From: Neoakkermansia glycaniphila
GTDB taxonomy: Bacteria > Verrucomicrobiota > Verrucomicrobiia > Verrucomicrobiales > Akkermansiaceae
Assembly: GCF_001683795.1 (NCBI RefSeq)
Contig: NZ_LIGX01000020.1
Location: 44,197 to 108,196, forward strand
Direction of reading: 5' to 3'
DNA: 64,000 bases
Made by a program: the position numbers and the translations under genes
The notes under the pieces: generated by a model
What the model was told of the DNA's origin: nothing
What the model saw: only the letters and a program-made list of their open reading frames with translations
Database searches by the model: none
Shown: positions 34,888-43,285 of the stretch, in pieces
Position numbering within the stretch: position 1 is the first letter of the stretch
Layout: the number at the start of each line of letters is the position of its first letter

Positions 34888-36243
34888 ATGTCCGCTCTAC
34901 CTCCACAGACTCGCTACATCATCGGTAACGAAGCATGCGAACGCTTCAGCTACTACGGCATGCGCAGCATCCTGATGATCTACATGACGCAGCAACTGCT
35001 GCTCAGCGAAGACAATGCCAAAGCCATCTTTCACGGCTTCGTCGCCCTGAACTACACCATGCCCCTCATCGGAGCATGGCTGGCGGACCGTTTTCTGGGG
35101 CGGTACCACACCATCCTCTTCGTCTCCCTCTTCTACTGCCTCGGCCACGGCATTCTGGCCACGGCGGACATGTTCGAATCCATCGAGATGCACAGGATCA
35201 TCCTCTACATGGGCCTTGCCATCATCGGCATGGGTTCCGGCGGCATCAAGCCCTGTGTCTCCGCCTTCGTCGGCGACCAGATACGGAATCAGGACAGTAC
35301 GCTGATGACCCGGGCATACGCCGCCTTCTACTGGTCCATCAACCTCGGATCCTTCTTCTCCTTCCTCGTCATCCCGGCCATGCGGGACTCCTTCGGCTAC
35401 GGCTGGGCCTTCGGCGTGCCGGGCATCGCCATGGGGCTCGCCACCTTCATCTTCTGGATCGGCCGCAAACGGTACCACATCGTACCGCCTTCCCGCAAAA
35501 AAGGAGGCACCGGCTTCTTTGCCGTACTCAAAACGGCATGCAGCTCCGGCTGGAACAAGGCCCTGGCCCTTCACGGAGAAGAAAAAGTGGACAATGCCCA
35601 CCGCATGCTCAAGGTATTGACCGTCTTCGCCTTCATCATCCCCTTCTGGTCTCTCTACGAACAGACCGCCACATCGTGGGTCATTCAGGGCAAATCCATG
35701 GAACCCCTGTACATCAACCTGCAATGGCTGGTGGACGGCCTTGTCTGGAAAATCGGTCCCGAAGAATTCCAGTCCGCCAATCCCATCTTCGTGATGATCT
35801 TCGTCCCTCTGCTCACGCTGGCCATCTATCCGCACGTCGGCAAATGGGGCAAACCCATCTGTCGCATGGGGGCAGGGATCATCCTCGCTTCAGTATCCTT
35901 CGCCATTGTAGCCTGGCTGCAATACAGCCTTGAGCAGGGAGCCACACTCTCCATCATCTGGCAGCTCATCCCCTACTGCGTCCTCACCGTCGCAGAAGTT
36001 CTCGTCAGCACCACGGGCCTTGAATTCGCCTATACGCAGGCACCGGCTTCCATGAAAAGCATCACAACCAGCTTCTGGAACCTCACCATCTGCCTTGGCA
36101 ACCTGCTCGTCGTCGCGCTCACCTGCCTGTTTCCCGGCAATGCCGCATCCACGGGCATGTTCCTGACGTACAGCGGCATCGCCCTGATTGTCGGCATCCT
36201 CTTCCTTGCCGTTGTCGGCAGAATGCAGCACAAATACCATTAA
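34888..36243 (+). CDS. POT/PTR2 family proton-dependent oligopeptide transporter
   Basis: 451 residues from ATG 34888 (MSALPPQTRYIIG); an upstream TTG falls in the terminator. The signature EACERFSYYGMRSI gives the ExxERFxYYG proton-coupling motif in helix 1, and GIKPCVSAFVGDQ is the second family signature. About 11-12 helices, as usual for 12-TM POT proteins of bacteria. It imports di- and tripeptides across the inner membrane with protons. Confidence 0.92.
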   Translation: MSALPPQTRYIIGNEACERFSYYGMRSILMIYMTQQLLLSEDNAKAIFHGFVALNYTMPLIGAWLADRFLGRYHTILFVSLFYCLGHGILATADMFESIEMHRIILYMGLAIIGMGSGGIKPCVSAFVGDQIRNQDSTLMTRAYAAFYWSINLGSFFSFLVIPAMRDSFGYGWAFGVPGIAMGLATFIFWIGRKRYHIVPPSRKKGGTGFFAVLKTACSSGWNKALALHGEEKVDNAHRMLKVLTVFAFIIPFWSLYEQTATSWVIQGKSMEPLYINLQWLVDGLVWKIGPEEFQSANPIFVMIFVPLLTLAIYPHVGKWGKPICRMGAGIILASVSFAIVAWLQYSLEQGATLSIIWQLIPYCVLTVAEVLVSTTGLEFAYTQAPASMKSITTSFWNLTICLGNLLVVALTCLFPGNAASTGMFLTYSGIALIVGILFLAVVGRMQHKYH

Positions 36244-36288
36244 CGGGCGAAAACACTCTTGCGGTCATGGGCGCATATTGAGAGTATC

Positions 36289-37071
36289 ATGCGTTCCATG
36301 ACCCGCTCCCTTCGCCTCGCATGCTGCATCCTTGGTGCATCTTGCCTCCTGACAACCGCTTCCTCCTGCCACTACCTCCGGTCTTCCGAGAAAATCGCAG
36401 AGATCGGGCGCGAACGCCTCGTGTACGGCCCGATTGAAGACAAATGCCTGTACCGGCTGGATGGAAAATACTACATGAAGCGCCGTGTCCACACATACAA
36501 GCGCATCCCGGAATGGACGGGCAGCATATTCATGGCAGAATTAAATCCGACTCTTTATCAGCGCATGGCGGAGCAGGAGGCACCCCGGTACGTCTACATG
36601 GAATGTTCTCCGAAAGAAGTCGACAGGTTCCTGACAAAAAATGGCGACGGATTTACCCGCAGCAATGATCATGATGAAACTACATCATACTATGCCGACG
36701 ACCTCGGACAAACTCTCGGCTACCCCTTGCCGATACCGGATGCTCAATTCGATCAGCGAAAAGCCAGCAAAATTCCGATCAAATGGTACCATCCCGAGGA
36801 GAACCGGAAAGTAGACGGGCGTATCTTCTTCGGCCATCTCGACACCCTGCGTACTCTCAAATCGACCGTCGACATGCCGGAATCATTTAGATCTCTGGAA
36901 AGCCCAGAGCATGCCAGCCATGATTATCGATTTTCCCCACAAAGAATCGTCTCTCAACCTGACCGCGCGACATGGTTTCAACAAGGGATATGCGTACTGG
37001 ACAAAATTGCCGTCGATTATCCGGCATCGGTCATTCTGACCCTGATACAGTATAGATTGTGGGCAGATTAA
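36289..37071 (+). CDS. Hypothetical secreted protein, possible lipoprotein
   Basis: 260 residues from ATG 36289; an ATG at 36298 is nearly as good. An N-terminal signal (LRLACCILGASCLLTTASSC) ends in a weak lipobox. The mature part is soluble, charged and Tyr-rich, with WTGSIFMAELNPTLYQRM and YPASVILTLIQYRLW at the end. I recognise no family. It lies 45 bp after the POT transporter on the same strand. Confidence 0.65.
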   Translation: MRSMTRSLRLACCILGASCLLTTASSCHYLRSSEKIAEIGRERLVYGPIEDKCLYRLDGKYYMKRRVHTYKRIPEWTGSIFMAELNPTLYQRMAEQEAPRYVYMECSPKEVDRFLTKNGDGFTRSNDHDETTSYYADDLGQTLGYPLPIPDAQFDQRKASKIPIKWYHPEENRKVDGRIFFGHLDTLRTLKSTVDMPESFRSLESPEHASHDYRFSPQRIVSQPDRATWFQQGICVLDKIAVDYPASVILTLIQYRLWAD

Positions 37072-37138
37072 GGCGCGTGGCCGCTCAAATCTTTTTTCGG
37101 TATGCGGCTCAATTCGTCTAAACTCAAGGAGGATATAA

Positions 37139-37324
37139 ATGAACAATATAGGAGCAGTCGTGATAGATAGTTCCGTGTTTTCTCGTACTAAAAGAATCCA
37201 AACCTATACCGCGTATGACGACACAAGTATTACTGGCGACGGCGATAGCCAGCCTTTCTCTCGGTTCCGCATCCGCGGATCAAAAAATAGACCTGAAGAC
37301 AAAATCATCTCAGATGTCATTTGA
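37139..37324 (+). CDS. Possible 61-codon leader ORF overlapping the GH36 start
   Basis: ATG 37139 is preceded 5 bp upstream by AAGGAGG, the best Shine-Dalgarno sequence I found in this window. The frame runs 61 codons and ends inside GH36, overlapping its first 110 bases in another frame. The GH36 ATG itself has no visible ribosome-binding site. The peptide is not similar to anything I know. It may be a leader that couples translation to GH36, or chance. Confidence 0.3.
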   Translation: MNNIGAVVIDSSVFSRTKRIQTYTAYDDTSITGDGDSQPFSRFRIRGSKNRPEDKIISDVI

Positions 37325-39413
37325 TATCAAAAATTCAGGACAGCTGTACAGATGTTATTTCGGTCGTAAACTGGCGAATCAGGATGACGCACGCCTTAAC
37401 AGTTCTTCCTCCACGCTTGCTTACCCTACGCTTTGGAATGCCAACGAAGGCTGGGCCAACGCATCGGGAGAATATAATATTTCCATTACCCAGGGGGATG
37501 GTCGTGTGTCTCTGGATTTGGTTCTGGATTCTTATAAGGTGAGTACACCGACGCCCGGGCAGGAACTAGCCGTTTTTGAATTCAGAGACACTCATTACCC
37601 CGTCAGAGTGCGCCTTTCCGTGCTAGCGCACGAAGATTCGGATGTTTTTGAGCAATGGATCGAAATCACGAATAATGGGAAGGATGCGATTACGATTGAC
37701 GAAGCGGCATCCGGACATTTGAAGGTAAAAGGAACTCGTTATTATGTTTCCACATTCAGTGGCACGTGGGGAGGAGAATCCTTCATCAGTGAAGAGGAAG
37801 TGAAACAAGGAAATATCCTGGAACGTTCCTCTCATACCGGAACACGTACAGCTCAGGAAGGAACACCGGGATTCATTTTGTCCCTGAATGGTCCTGCGCA
37901 AGAAGATGAGGGCGAGGTATTCTTGGGGGCTCTGGCATGGTCGGGCAACTATGATTTACGATTCAAACACTCGCCAAATCATCATATGTTTGCCTCTTTT
38001 GGAGCGAACTTGTGTCAATCTCCCTATCGTTTGGAAGCAGATAGGACCTTGACCCTGCCTCGCTGGATCGTAACATATAGTGACAAGGGCAAGGGCGAAG
38101 CAACACGCCAATTGCACCGCTGGGCAAGAGCCGGAGGCATCCAGAAAGGAACTTCCGAACGTGATACGTTGCTTAACTCATGGGAAGGAGCGCATTTCAA
38201 TTTCGATGAGCCTTTGTTGCACAAGATGATGGAGCGCTCTGCTGACATGGGATTGGAGCTGTTCGTATTAGACGACGGCTGGTTTGCCAACAAATACCCT
38301 CGCAACTATGATAATGCCGGCCTTGGAGACTGGACTGTCAATAAGAAGAAGCTTCCAAACGGCGTAGAAGGGCTAGTGAAAGTTGCTAAGGATAACAAAA
38401 TCAAGTTCGGCATTTGGGTTGAACCGGAAATGGTGAATCCCAAGTCTGAACTGTACGAGACACATCCTGACTGGGTCATCAAGCTCCCCCACCGCCCCCT
38501 CAGAGAAGAGCGCAGCCAGCTAGTGCTGGATTTGTCGAATCCGGCAGTTCAGGATTACATCATCAAGTGCATGGACGATTTATTGTCCGGCAATCCCGAG
38601 ATTGCCTATATCAAATGGGACTGCAATCGTACTGTCTGGGATCCGGGCTCAACCTATCTTTCCGATGCCAATCAGAAGAATTTACACGTTGATTATGTCA
38701 ACGGCTACTACCGCATCATGGATGAACTGGTGAAAAAGCATCCCAGTGTTATATTCCAAGCATGCGCCTCCGGTGGCGGACGAGCTGATTTTGGAGCAAT
38801 GAAGTACCATCATGAGTTCTGGGTCTCCGACAATACTGACCCCTATGATCGTATATTTATGCAGTGGGGGGTAGGACATTTGTTCCCGGCGATTTCAATG
38901 GCATCTCACGTCACGGTTTCCCCCTGTCACCAGACATCGAGATCAACGCCGCTCAAGTTCCGCTTTGATGTGGCAAGCGCAGCTCGCCTTGGATTCGAGC
39001 TTCAACCACAGAATTTAACTCAGGATGAAGTGACCTTCTCAAAGAAAGCTCTCACAGAGTATAAGAGAATTCGCCCCGTCGTCCAATTGGGAGATCTTTA
39101 TCGTTTGCGCTCGCCTTATGATACAAAAGAAGCGTCCTTAATGTACGTCAAGGAAGAAAGTGGAAAACAAAGAGCCGTTGTATTTGCTTATTTGTTAAGC
39201 AGACTTCAGGCGGATTCTACTTCTCCTATCAGACTGAAGGGTCTGAAACCGGACAAGCGCTACAAGGTGACCGAACTCAATGTCGACCACAGCGGCAAGC
39301 GTACTTTCCTTGATGGGAAGGAAGTGGGCGGAGATTACCTGATGGGCAATGGCATTTCCTTCGGCTGGGGCAAAGAATTGCAGTCCTGCGTCATCGAACT
39401 GCAGGAGATTTAA
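37215..39413 (+). CDS. GH36 alpha-galactosidase
   Basis: 732 residues, the usual GH36 length. A short signal peptide (MTTQVLLATAIASLSLGSASA) lacks the usual positive charge. The N-terminal supersandwich domain runs to about 320; the catalytic barrel follows with FVLDDGWF near 355, GIWVEPEMVNP near 403, the nucleophile in IKWDCNR (Asp469) and the acid/base in SDNTDP near 540. It removes terminal alpha-1,6-linked galactose, probably outside the cytoplasm. Codon use is more AT-rich than in its neighbours, suggesting later acquisition. Confidence 0.92.
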   Translation: MTTQVLLATAIASLSLGSASADQKIDLKTKSSQMSFDIKNSGQLYRCYFGRKLANQDDARLNSSSSTLAYPTLWNANEGWANASGEYNISITQGDGRVSLDLVLDSYKVSTPTPGQELAVFEFRDTHYPVRVRLSVLAHEDSDVFEQWIEITNNGKDAITIDEAASGHLKVKGTRYYVSTFSGTWGGESFISEEEVKQGNILERSSHTGTRTAQEGTPGFILSLNGPAQEDEGEVFLGALAWSGNYDLRFKHSPNHHMFASFGANLCQSPYRLEADRTLTLPRWIVTYSDKGKGEATRQLHRWARAGGIQKGTSERDTLLNSWEGAHFNFDEPLLHKMMERSADMGLELFVLDDGWFANKYPRNYDNAGLGDWTVNKKKLPNGVEGLVKVAKDNKIKFGIWVEPEMVNPKSELYETHPDWVIKLPHRPLREERSQLVLDLSNPAVQDYIIKCMDDLLSGNPEIAYIKWDCNRTVWDPGSTYLSDANQKNLHVDYVNGYYRIMDELVKKHPSVIFQACASGGGRADFGAMKYHHEFWVSDNTDPYDRIFMQWGVGHLFPAISMASHVTVSPCHQTSRSTPLKFRFDVASAARLGFELQPQNLTQDEVTFSKKALTEYKRIRPVVQLGDLYRLRSPYDTKEASLMYVKEESGKQRAVVFAYLLSRLQADSTSPIRLKGLKPDKRYKVTELNVDHSGKRTFLDGKEVGGDYLMGNGISFGWGKELQSCVIELQEI

Positions 39414-39424
39414 CGGCACGTGCT

Positions 39425-39476
39425 ATTTTCTGACGATTGTGAGTATGATTGCAAACATCCACTGTCGTCAGAAAAT
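39425..39476. repeat. 12-bp perfect inverted repeat downstream of GH36
   Basis: ATTTTCTGACGA (39425-39436) and TCGTCAGAAAAT (39465-39476) with a 28-nt loop. It may act as a terminator without a T-run, or be a remnant of an element end. The rest of the GH36-pyrE spacer holds only the pyrE promoter. Confidence 0.45.
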
Positions 39477-39597
39477 CAAATCATTCTATTTTGCATTACA
39501 TATATTATGCGAAGTAATAAAAATATATTGGATACCTGTGCAGGCCGGAGTCATGCAATGTTCATGAACGGCCTTGCCAACCATCCTTGAATTGATA

Positions 39598-39626
39598 TTG
39601 ATTTTCTCCGTACTGTGCCTTACAAT
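39598..39626 (+). promoter_or_regulatory. Candidate sigma-70 promoter of pyrE
   Basis: TTGATT and TACAAT are 17 bp apart. The -10 box ends only 9 bp before the chosen ATG, so the transcript would be nearly leaderless. Confidence 0.5.
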
Positions 39627-39635
39627 GCGCCTGAC

Positions 39636-40214
39636 ATGAACGACGCACCGAAACAAGAACTCCTCGATATTCTTCTGGCCAAATCCATTCGCACGGGCCA
39701 CTTCGTCCTCGCATCCGGCAAGGAATCCGACTTGTATTGCGATTGCCGCGTCACCGCGCTTGATGCCCGTGGAGCCAACCTCATCGGCCAGGTCGGCTGG
39801 GAGCTTGTCAAAAAAGACATCCTCGCGCAATTCCCGAACGTCTCGTCCATCGGCGGCATGACCATGGGCGCCGACCCCATCTCTCTGGCAATCGGCATGT
39901 ACAGCTCGCTGGACCAGACATGCGGCACTACGCTGAACGTCTTCACCGTCCGTAAGGAAGCCAAGGATCACGGCCGCGGCAAGCGCATCGAAGGCAACTT
40001 TGAATCCGGACAGGAAATCATCGTGGTGGACGATGTCATCACCACCGGCGGCTCCACTCTGAAAGCCATTGACGCCATTGAAGCCGAAGGCGGCAAAGTC
40101 GTCGCTGCGCTCGTCCTCGTCGACCGCGAAGAAGGAGGCCGCGAAGCCATCGAAGCCCGCGACATCCCCGTCTTCCCGCTCTTCACGCGCCAATCCATCT
40201 TCGGAAGCCGTTAA
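39636..40214 (+). CDS. pyrE: Orotate phosphoribosyltransferase
   Basis: 192 residues from ATG 39636; the upstream GTG overlaps the promoter. The PRPP-binding loop IIVVDDVITTGGST is near residue 128, and FVLASGKESDLYCDCR is the N-terminal OPRT signature. It makes orotidine 5'-phosphate from orotate and PRPP in pyrimidine synthesis. It is followed by the VOC gene after 51 bp. Confidence 0.95.
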   Translation: MNDAPKQELLDILLAKSIRTGHFVLASGKESDLYCDCRVTALDARGANLIGQVGWELVKKDILAQFPNVSSIGGMTMGADPISLAIGMYSSLDQTCGTTLNVFTVRKEAKDHGRGKRIEGNFESGQEIIVVDDVITTGGSTLKAIDAIEAEGGKVVAALVLVDREEGGREAIEARDIPVFPLFTRQSIFGSR

Positions 40215-40265
40215 AGCACACCGTGCTGGCTCTATTCGTACACCCCGATTCCATACCTCTTCGCC

Positions 40266-40652
40266 ATGCTGCAATTCCTCCATACCCGCATCCGCGTTTC
40301 CGACCTCGAACGCACCATCGCTTTTTATGAAAAGCTCGGTTTCGAACTCACGAAACGCATGATCTCTCCCCAGGGCAACCAACTGGCCTACGTTGGCATT
40401 CCCGGTTCGAAACACCTGCTGGAACTCTGCTGGAGCGCCGATTACGACGTACAGGTTCCCGAAGACCTCATGCACACCGCCATCGGCGTGGACGACATCA
40501 TGGCGGCCTGTGCGGATTTGGAAGCCCAAGGCATTGAGATATGGCCGGAAAACTGGAAGAGCGCCCTGCCCGCCGTACCGGAAGGAAAATCGAAAATCGC
40601 CTTCGTCACCGATCCGGACGGCTATGAAGTTGAGCTCATCGAAAATCACTGA
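40266..40652 (+). CDS. gloA: VOC family protein, lactoylglutathione lyase-like
   Basis: 128 residues, the length of a glyoxalase I. The metal set is visible: His6 (LHTRIRV), Glu in LLELCW, His in MHTAIGV and Glu near the end (GYEVELIE). FYEKLGFELTKR is typical of GloA. It would isomerise the methylglyoxal-thiol adduct, but whether the thiol is glutathione in this organism is unknown. Other VOC functions are possible. Confidence 0.8.
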   Translation: MLQFLHTRIRVSDLERTIAFYEKLGFELTKRMISPQGNQLAYVGIPGSKHLLELCWSADYDVQVPEDLMHTAIGVDDIMAACADLEAQGIEIWPENWKSALPAVPEGKSKIAFVTDPDGYEVELIENH

Positions 40653-40663
40653 TATTCCACCAC

Positions 40664-41725
40664 ATGCTCCCTGTTATCCTGGGATTGGAAACGACCGCCC
40701 TCACCTTAAGGGAACGGGAGATCATTGACCGTCTCCAGCCTGCCGGGTACATCCTCTTCTCGCGCAACATCGAAAGCGTCGAACAAACGCGTGCCCTCAC
40801 CGATGAACTGCGGGCGCGCAGCCTCAACTTTCAACCTGTTGTCGGTATCGATCAGGAAGGAGGCCGCGTCATCCGCACAGCAGCATTGGGCCTGCAACTA
40901 CCCGGTGCTGCCGACCTGGCTTCTTTCGGCAGCGTGGCATCCATCATAGAAACGGCCATCGTCTCCACGTTCACACTCCGCCAGCTGGGATTCAACACCA
41001 ACTTCGCTCCCGTACTCGACCTCGCTTCCCCTTCTCCCCAGGCCAATGCTTTGCCTTCCCGCTGCTGGGGCACGGAACCCCAGCAGGTACTCGCCTATGC
41101 CGGAATCTTCAACCGCAACCAGAGACACTACGGCCTGATGACCTGCGGCAAACACTTCCCGGGCATGGGTAAGGCGGAAACCGATCCGCACAGCGATCTG
41201 CCCGTCATCCATGCCACGCTGGAGGAATTCATCACCGAAGACATCGTCCCGTTCATGGCTCTGGACGACGAACTTTCCGGTGTCATGCTCGCCCACATCC
41301 TTCTCCCGGACATTGATCCGGACAACCCAGCTTCGCTCTCCCGCACGCTCATCGAACAAATCTTGCGCGAAAGGCTGGACTATCGCGGCCTCGTCTATAC
41401 GGACGACCTCTGCATGGGTTCCATTGCTCGCACACTGCCCCCCCATCTCTCCGTACCGCGGGCTTTGGAAGCAGGATGCGACCTGCCTCTCGTCTGCCAC
41501 AACGTCATGGACATCATCGATGGCATTGCGGAAGGCATCGCCCGCATCTGCCCGCAAACCATGCACGACACCATTCGCCGGGTGGAATACAACATGCACA
41601 AATCATGCGTACCACCCAAATTCTCCCAAAAACAGTGGGACAAACTCATGAGCCGTGCCGACACACTGTGCCGCACCGTCCCCTCCGCCGGAAGTGCGCC
41701 CGGCTCGCCCGTACAGCAATACTGA
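40664..41725 (+). CDS. nagZ: GH3 beta-N-acetylhexosaminidase, NagZ-like
   Basis: 353 residues. PAGYILFSRNIES, VVGIDQEGGRV and GKHFPGMGKAETDPHSDLP match NagZ; the His of the DPH segment is the general acid/base. The nucleophile Asp is in GLVYTDDLCMGSI. The common KHFPGHG reads KHFPGMG. There is no signal peptide, so it is probably cytoplasmic and works in cell-wall recycling, removing GlcNAc from muropeptides. It starts 11 bp after the VOC gene. Confidence 0.88.
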   Translation: MLPVILGLETTALTLREREIIDRLQPAGYILFSRNIESVEQTRALTDELRARSLNFQPVVGIDQEGGRVIRTAALGLQLPGAADLASFGSVASIIETAIVSTFTLRQLGFNTNFAPVLDLASPSPQANALPSRCWGTEPQQVLAYAGIFNRNQRHYGLMTCGKHFPGMGKAETDPHSDLPVIHATLEEFITEDIVPFMALDDELSGVMLAHILLPDIDPDNPASLSRTLIEQILRERLDYRGLVYTDDLCMGSIARTLPPHLSVPRALEAGCDLPLVCHNVMDIIDGIAEGIARICPQTMHDTIRRVEYNMHKSCVPPKFSQKQWDKLMSRADTLCRTVPSAGSAPGSPVQQY

Positions 41726-41774
41726 GTATAGCGGCATCTGGCTATGGGAAAAAGGATCGTCCGGAAATTTGGGC

Positions 41775-41803
41775 TTGAATCGCCCCGATGCACCCTGTAC
41801 CAT
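41775..41803 (+). promoter_or_regulatory. Candidate sigma-70 promoter of the barrel protein
   Basis: TTGAAT and TACCAT are 17 bp apart, and the ATG follows 10 bp after the -10 box. Confidence 0.45.
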
Positions 41804-41813
41804 AGAAACGTTT

Positions 41814-42803
41814 ATGAAATCGATCAACCTTCTTACCCTCATGGCGGGTTCTGCCCTGTCCGCAGGAATCGCTTTCTCAGAAGCCCCTCCTGCCATCCCC
41901 TCCGGATCCATCACCTACACTGCCGTCAACGGGCAAACGGACTATGCGGATGACTTTGCCTCGCACTCGGACTACGCCACCCCCACCCCGGCTGCCGCTC
42001 CGCGCCAAATCAGCGCATACAGCAACCGGAAATGGGCCACCCTCGACATCAACGCCTACTCCAGCAACTATCAGGTGCGCGGCATGGGAGTCACCAACCG
42101 ATACTCCGATGCAGGATGGAGTTTCGTCAATCTGCAACTGAAACCCGGCAACACCAACCTCTTCGGGTGGGGCATCGGCCAGCAGCTCGACCTTCAGGCC
42201 GGCGCCATCTACGGCAGCGGAGTGCTCGGCAATGAACCCGTATTGGGCGCAGGCTACGGCCTCACCAAGGAAATCTTCCCGAACCTCGTGGCCAAGGCAG
42301 GCTACGGACTTCAATACGGCGGCTTGGAAGGCTTCCTCTCCGAATACAGAGGCAAAGCCCCCCACCAGCTCGCCCAGAACATCCACATCAACCTCACCTA
42401 CGACGACCGCCAGACCGGATACTTCGGCCGCTTCGACCTTGGGGCCGGCTTCTACGGACTCACCGGATGGTACGGCCTCATCGAAGGCGGCTACCGCTGG
42501 CAGGATGTCCTCCCCACCCGGGGTAACATCGGCTGGGATGCGACCGTGCGCGCCGGCATGAGCTACTCCTTCGGTTACTGGGCAGGCAATGCGGATGGCG
42601 TCGATGCCTACTATATCCGTTGTGAAGCCCTTCCCTACAACATCGGCGGCACGATGGGCCGCGATGCCCAATGGCAGCTTGTCCCATGGGTGCAAACATC
42701 ATGGGCCGGTAACAACCGCACGAAAATCAACCAGGCCGTCGGCACAGGCATCATCGACCACTTCCAGTTCACCGCTGGTGTGGACGTTCGCTACAACTTC
42801 TGA
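41814..42803 (+). CDS. Predicted outer-membrane beta-barrel protein
   Basis: 329 residues from ATG 41814. A signal peptide (MKSINLLTLMAGSALSAGIA) is followed by alternating hydrophobic/polar strands rich in Gly, Tyr and Asn, for example LGAGFYGLTGWYGLIEGGYRW. It ends in FTAGVDVRYNF, with the terminal Phe expected for barrel insertion. The family is not identified. The frame extends back into nagZ, but those residues are not plausible. Confidence 0.8.
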   Translation: MKSINLLTLMAGSALSAGIAFSEAPPAIPSGSITYTAVNGQTDYADDFASHSDYATPTPAAAPRQISAYSNRKWATLDINAYSSNYQVRGMGVTNRYSDAGWSFVNLQLKPGNTNLFGWGIGQQLDLQAGAIYGSGVLGNEPVLGAGYGLTKEIFPNLVAKAGYGLQYGGLEGFLSEYRGKAPHQLAQNIHINLTYDDRQTGYFGRFDLGAGFYGLTGWYGLIEGGYRWQDVLPTRGNIGWDATVRAGMSYSFGYWAGNADGVDAYYIRCEALPYNIGGTMGRDAQWQLVPWVQTSWAGNNRTKINQAVGTGIIDHFQFTAGVDVRYNF

Positions 42804-42851
42804 TGGAACGGTTCGTGGCGGCAGGCATGGCAAGTTTTTTGAAAAAATCAC

Positions 42852-42880
42852 TTGCCCTGCTTCATGAACTCGTGTATCAT
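42852..42880 (+). promoter_or_regulatory. Candidate sigma-70 promoter of tRNA-Thr
   Basis: TTGCCC and TATCAT are 17 bp apart, with the start predicted about 16 nt before the mature tRNA. Confidence 0.5.
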
Positions 42881-42902
42881 CCCGCCGCAGACAATGCTTC
42901 AA

Positions 42903-42977
42903 GCCGGTTTAGCTCAGTGGTAGAGCACCCGATTTGTAATCGGACGGTCGTCGGTTCAAATCCGACAACCGGCTCCA
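42903..42977 (+). tRNA. tRNA-Thr (anticodon UGU)
   Basis: Cloverleaf by eye: acceptor stem GCCGGTT/AACCGGC, D arm GCTC-AGTGGTA-GAGC, anticodon loop TTTGTAA with TGT, T arm GTCGG-TTCAAAT-CCGAC, and an encoded CCA. The top pair of the anticodon stem is a C-A mismatch. Confidence 0.95.
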
Positions 42978-43285
42978 TGTAAAAGAAGCCTTGGTTTCCT
43001 AAGCTGCAAACCTTTTCCAAGCCGCCTACGGGCGGCTTTTTCATGCCTCGATTTTTGAATGTTTGGGTGGATATGGCTTCAGTTTTTTGGTGTATGCCAT
43101 GCGAATTCCCATTGAAAAAAATGGACTTGAGTATTGTATTGGTACACGTACACAAAGTCTTTCGGTCGTATTACCTGAACAACAGAAAAGCAGGTCGTTC
43201 AATCATCCATTTGAATCATGACATATGCTTTTTTTTCTATCTTTTTCTTGTTATTTAATTCATGATCATTTATATATAAATCCGT
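42978..43285. other. Intergenic region after tRNA-Thr
   Basis: About 308 bp, AT-rich, with the tRNA terminator at its left end. The remainder holds no convincing gene; pyrimidine-rich sequence precedes the next ATG. Confidence 0.6.
43019..43041 (+). terminator. Intrinsic terminator of the tRNA transcript
   Basis: AAGCCGCC and GGCGGCTT with a TACG tetraloop, running into TTTTT. Confidence 0.88.

Noticed and set aside
37139..37324. Frameshift making one longer GH36
   Set aside because: The residues encoded by the small frame do not form a signal peptide or any GH36 domain, so I did not merge them.
39425..39476. Insertion-sequence ends
   Set aside because: No transposase, no target duplication and only one pair of arms.
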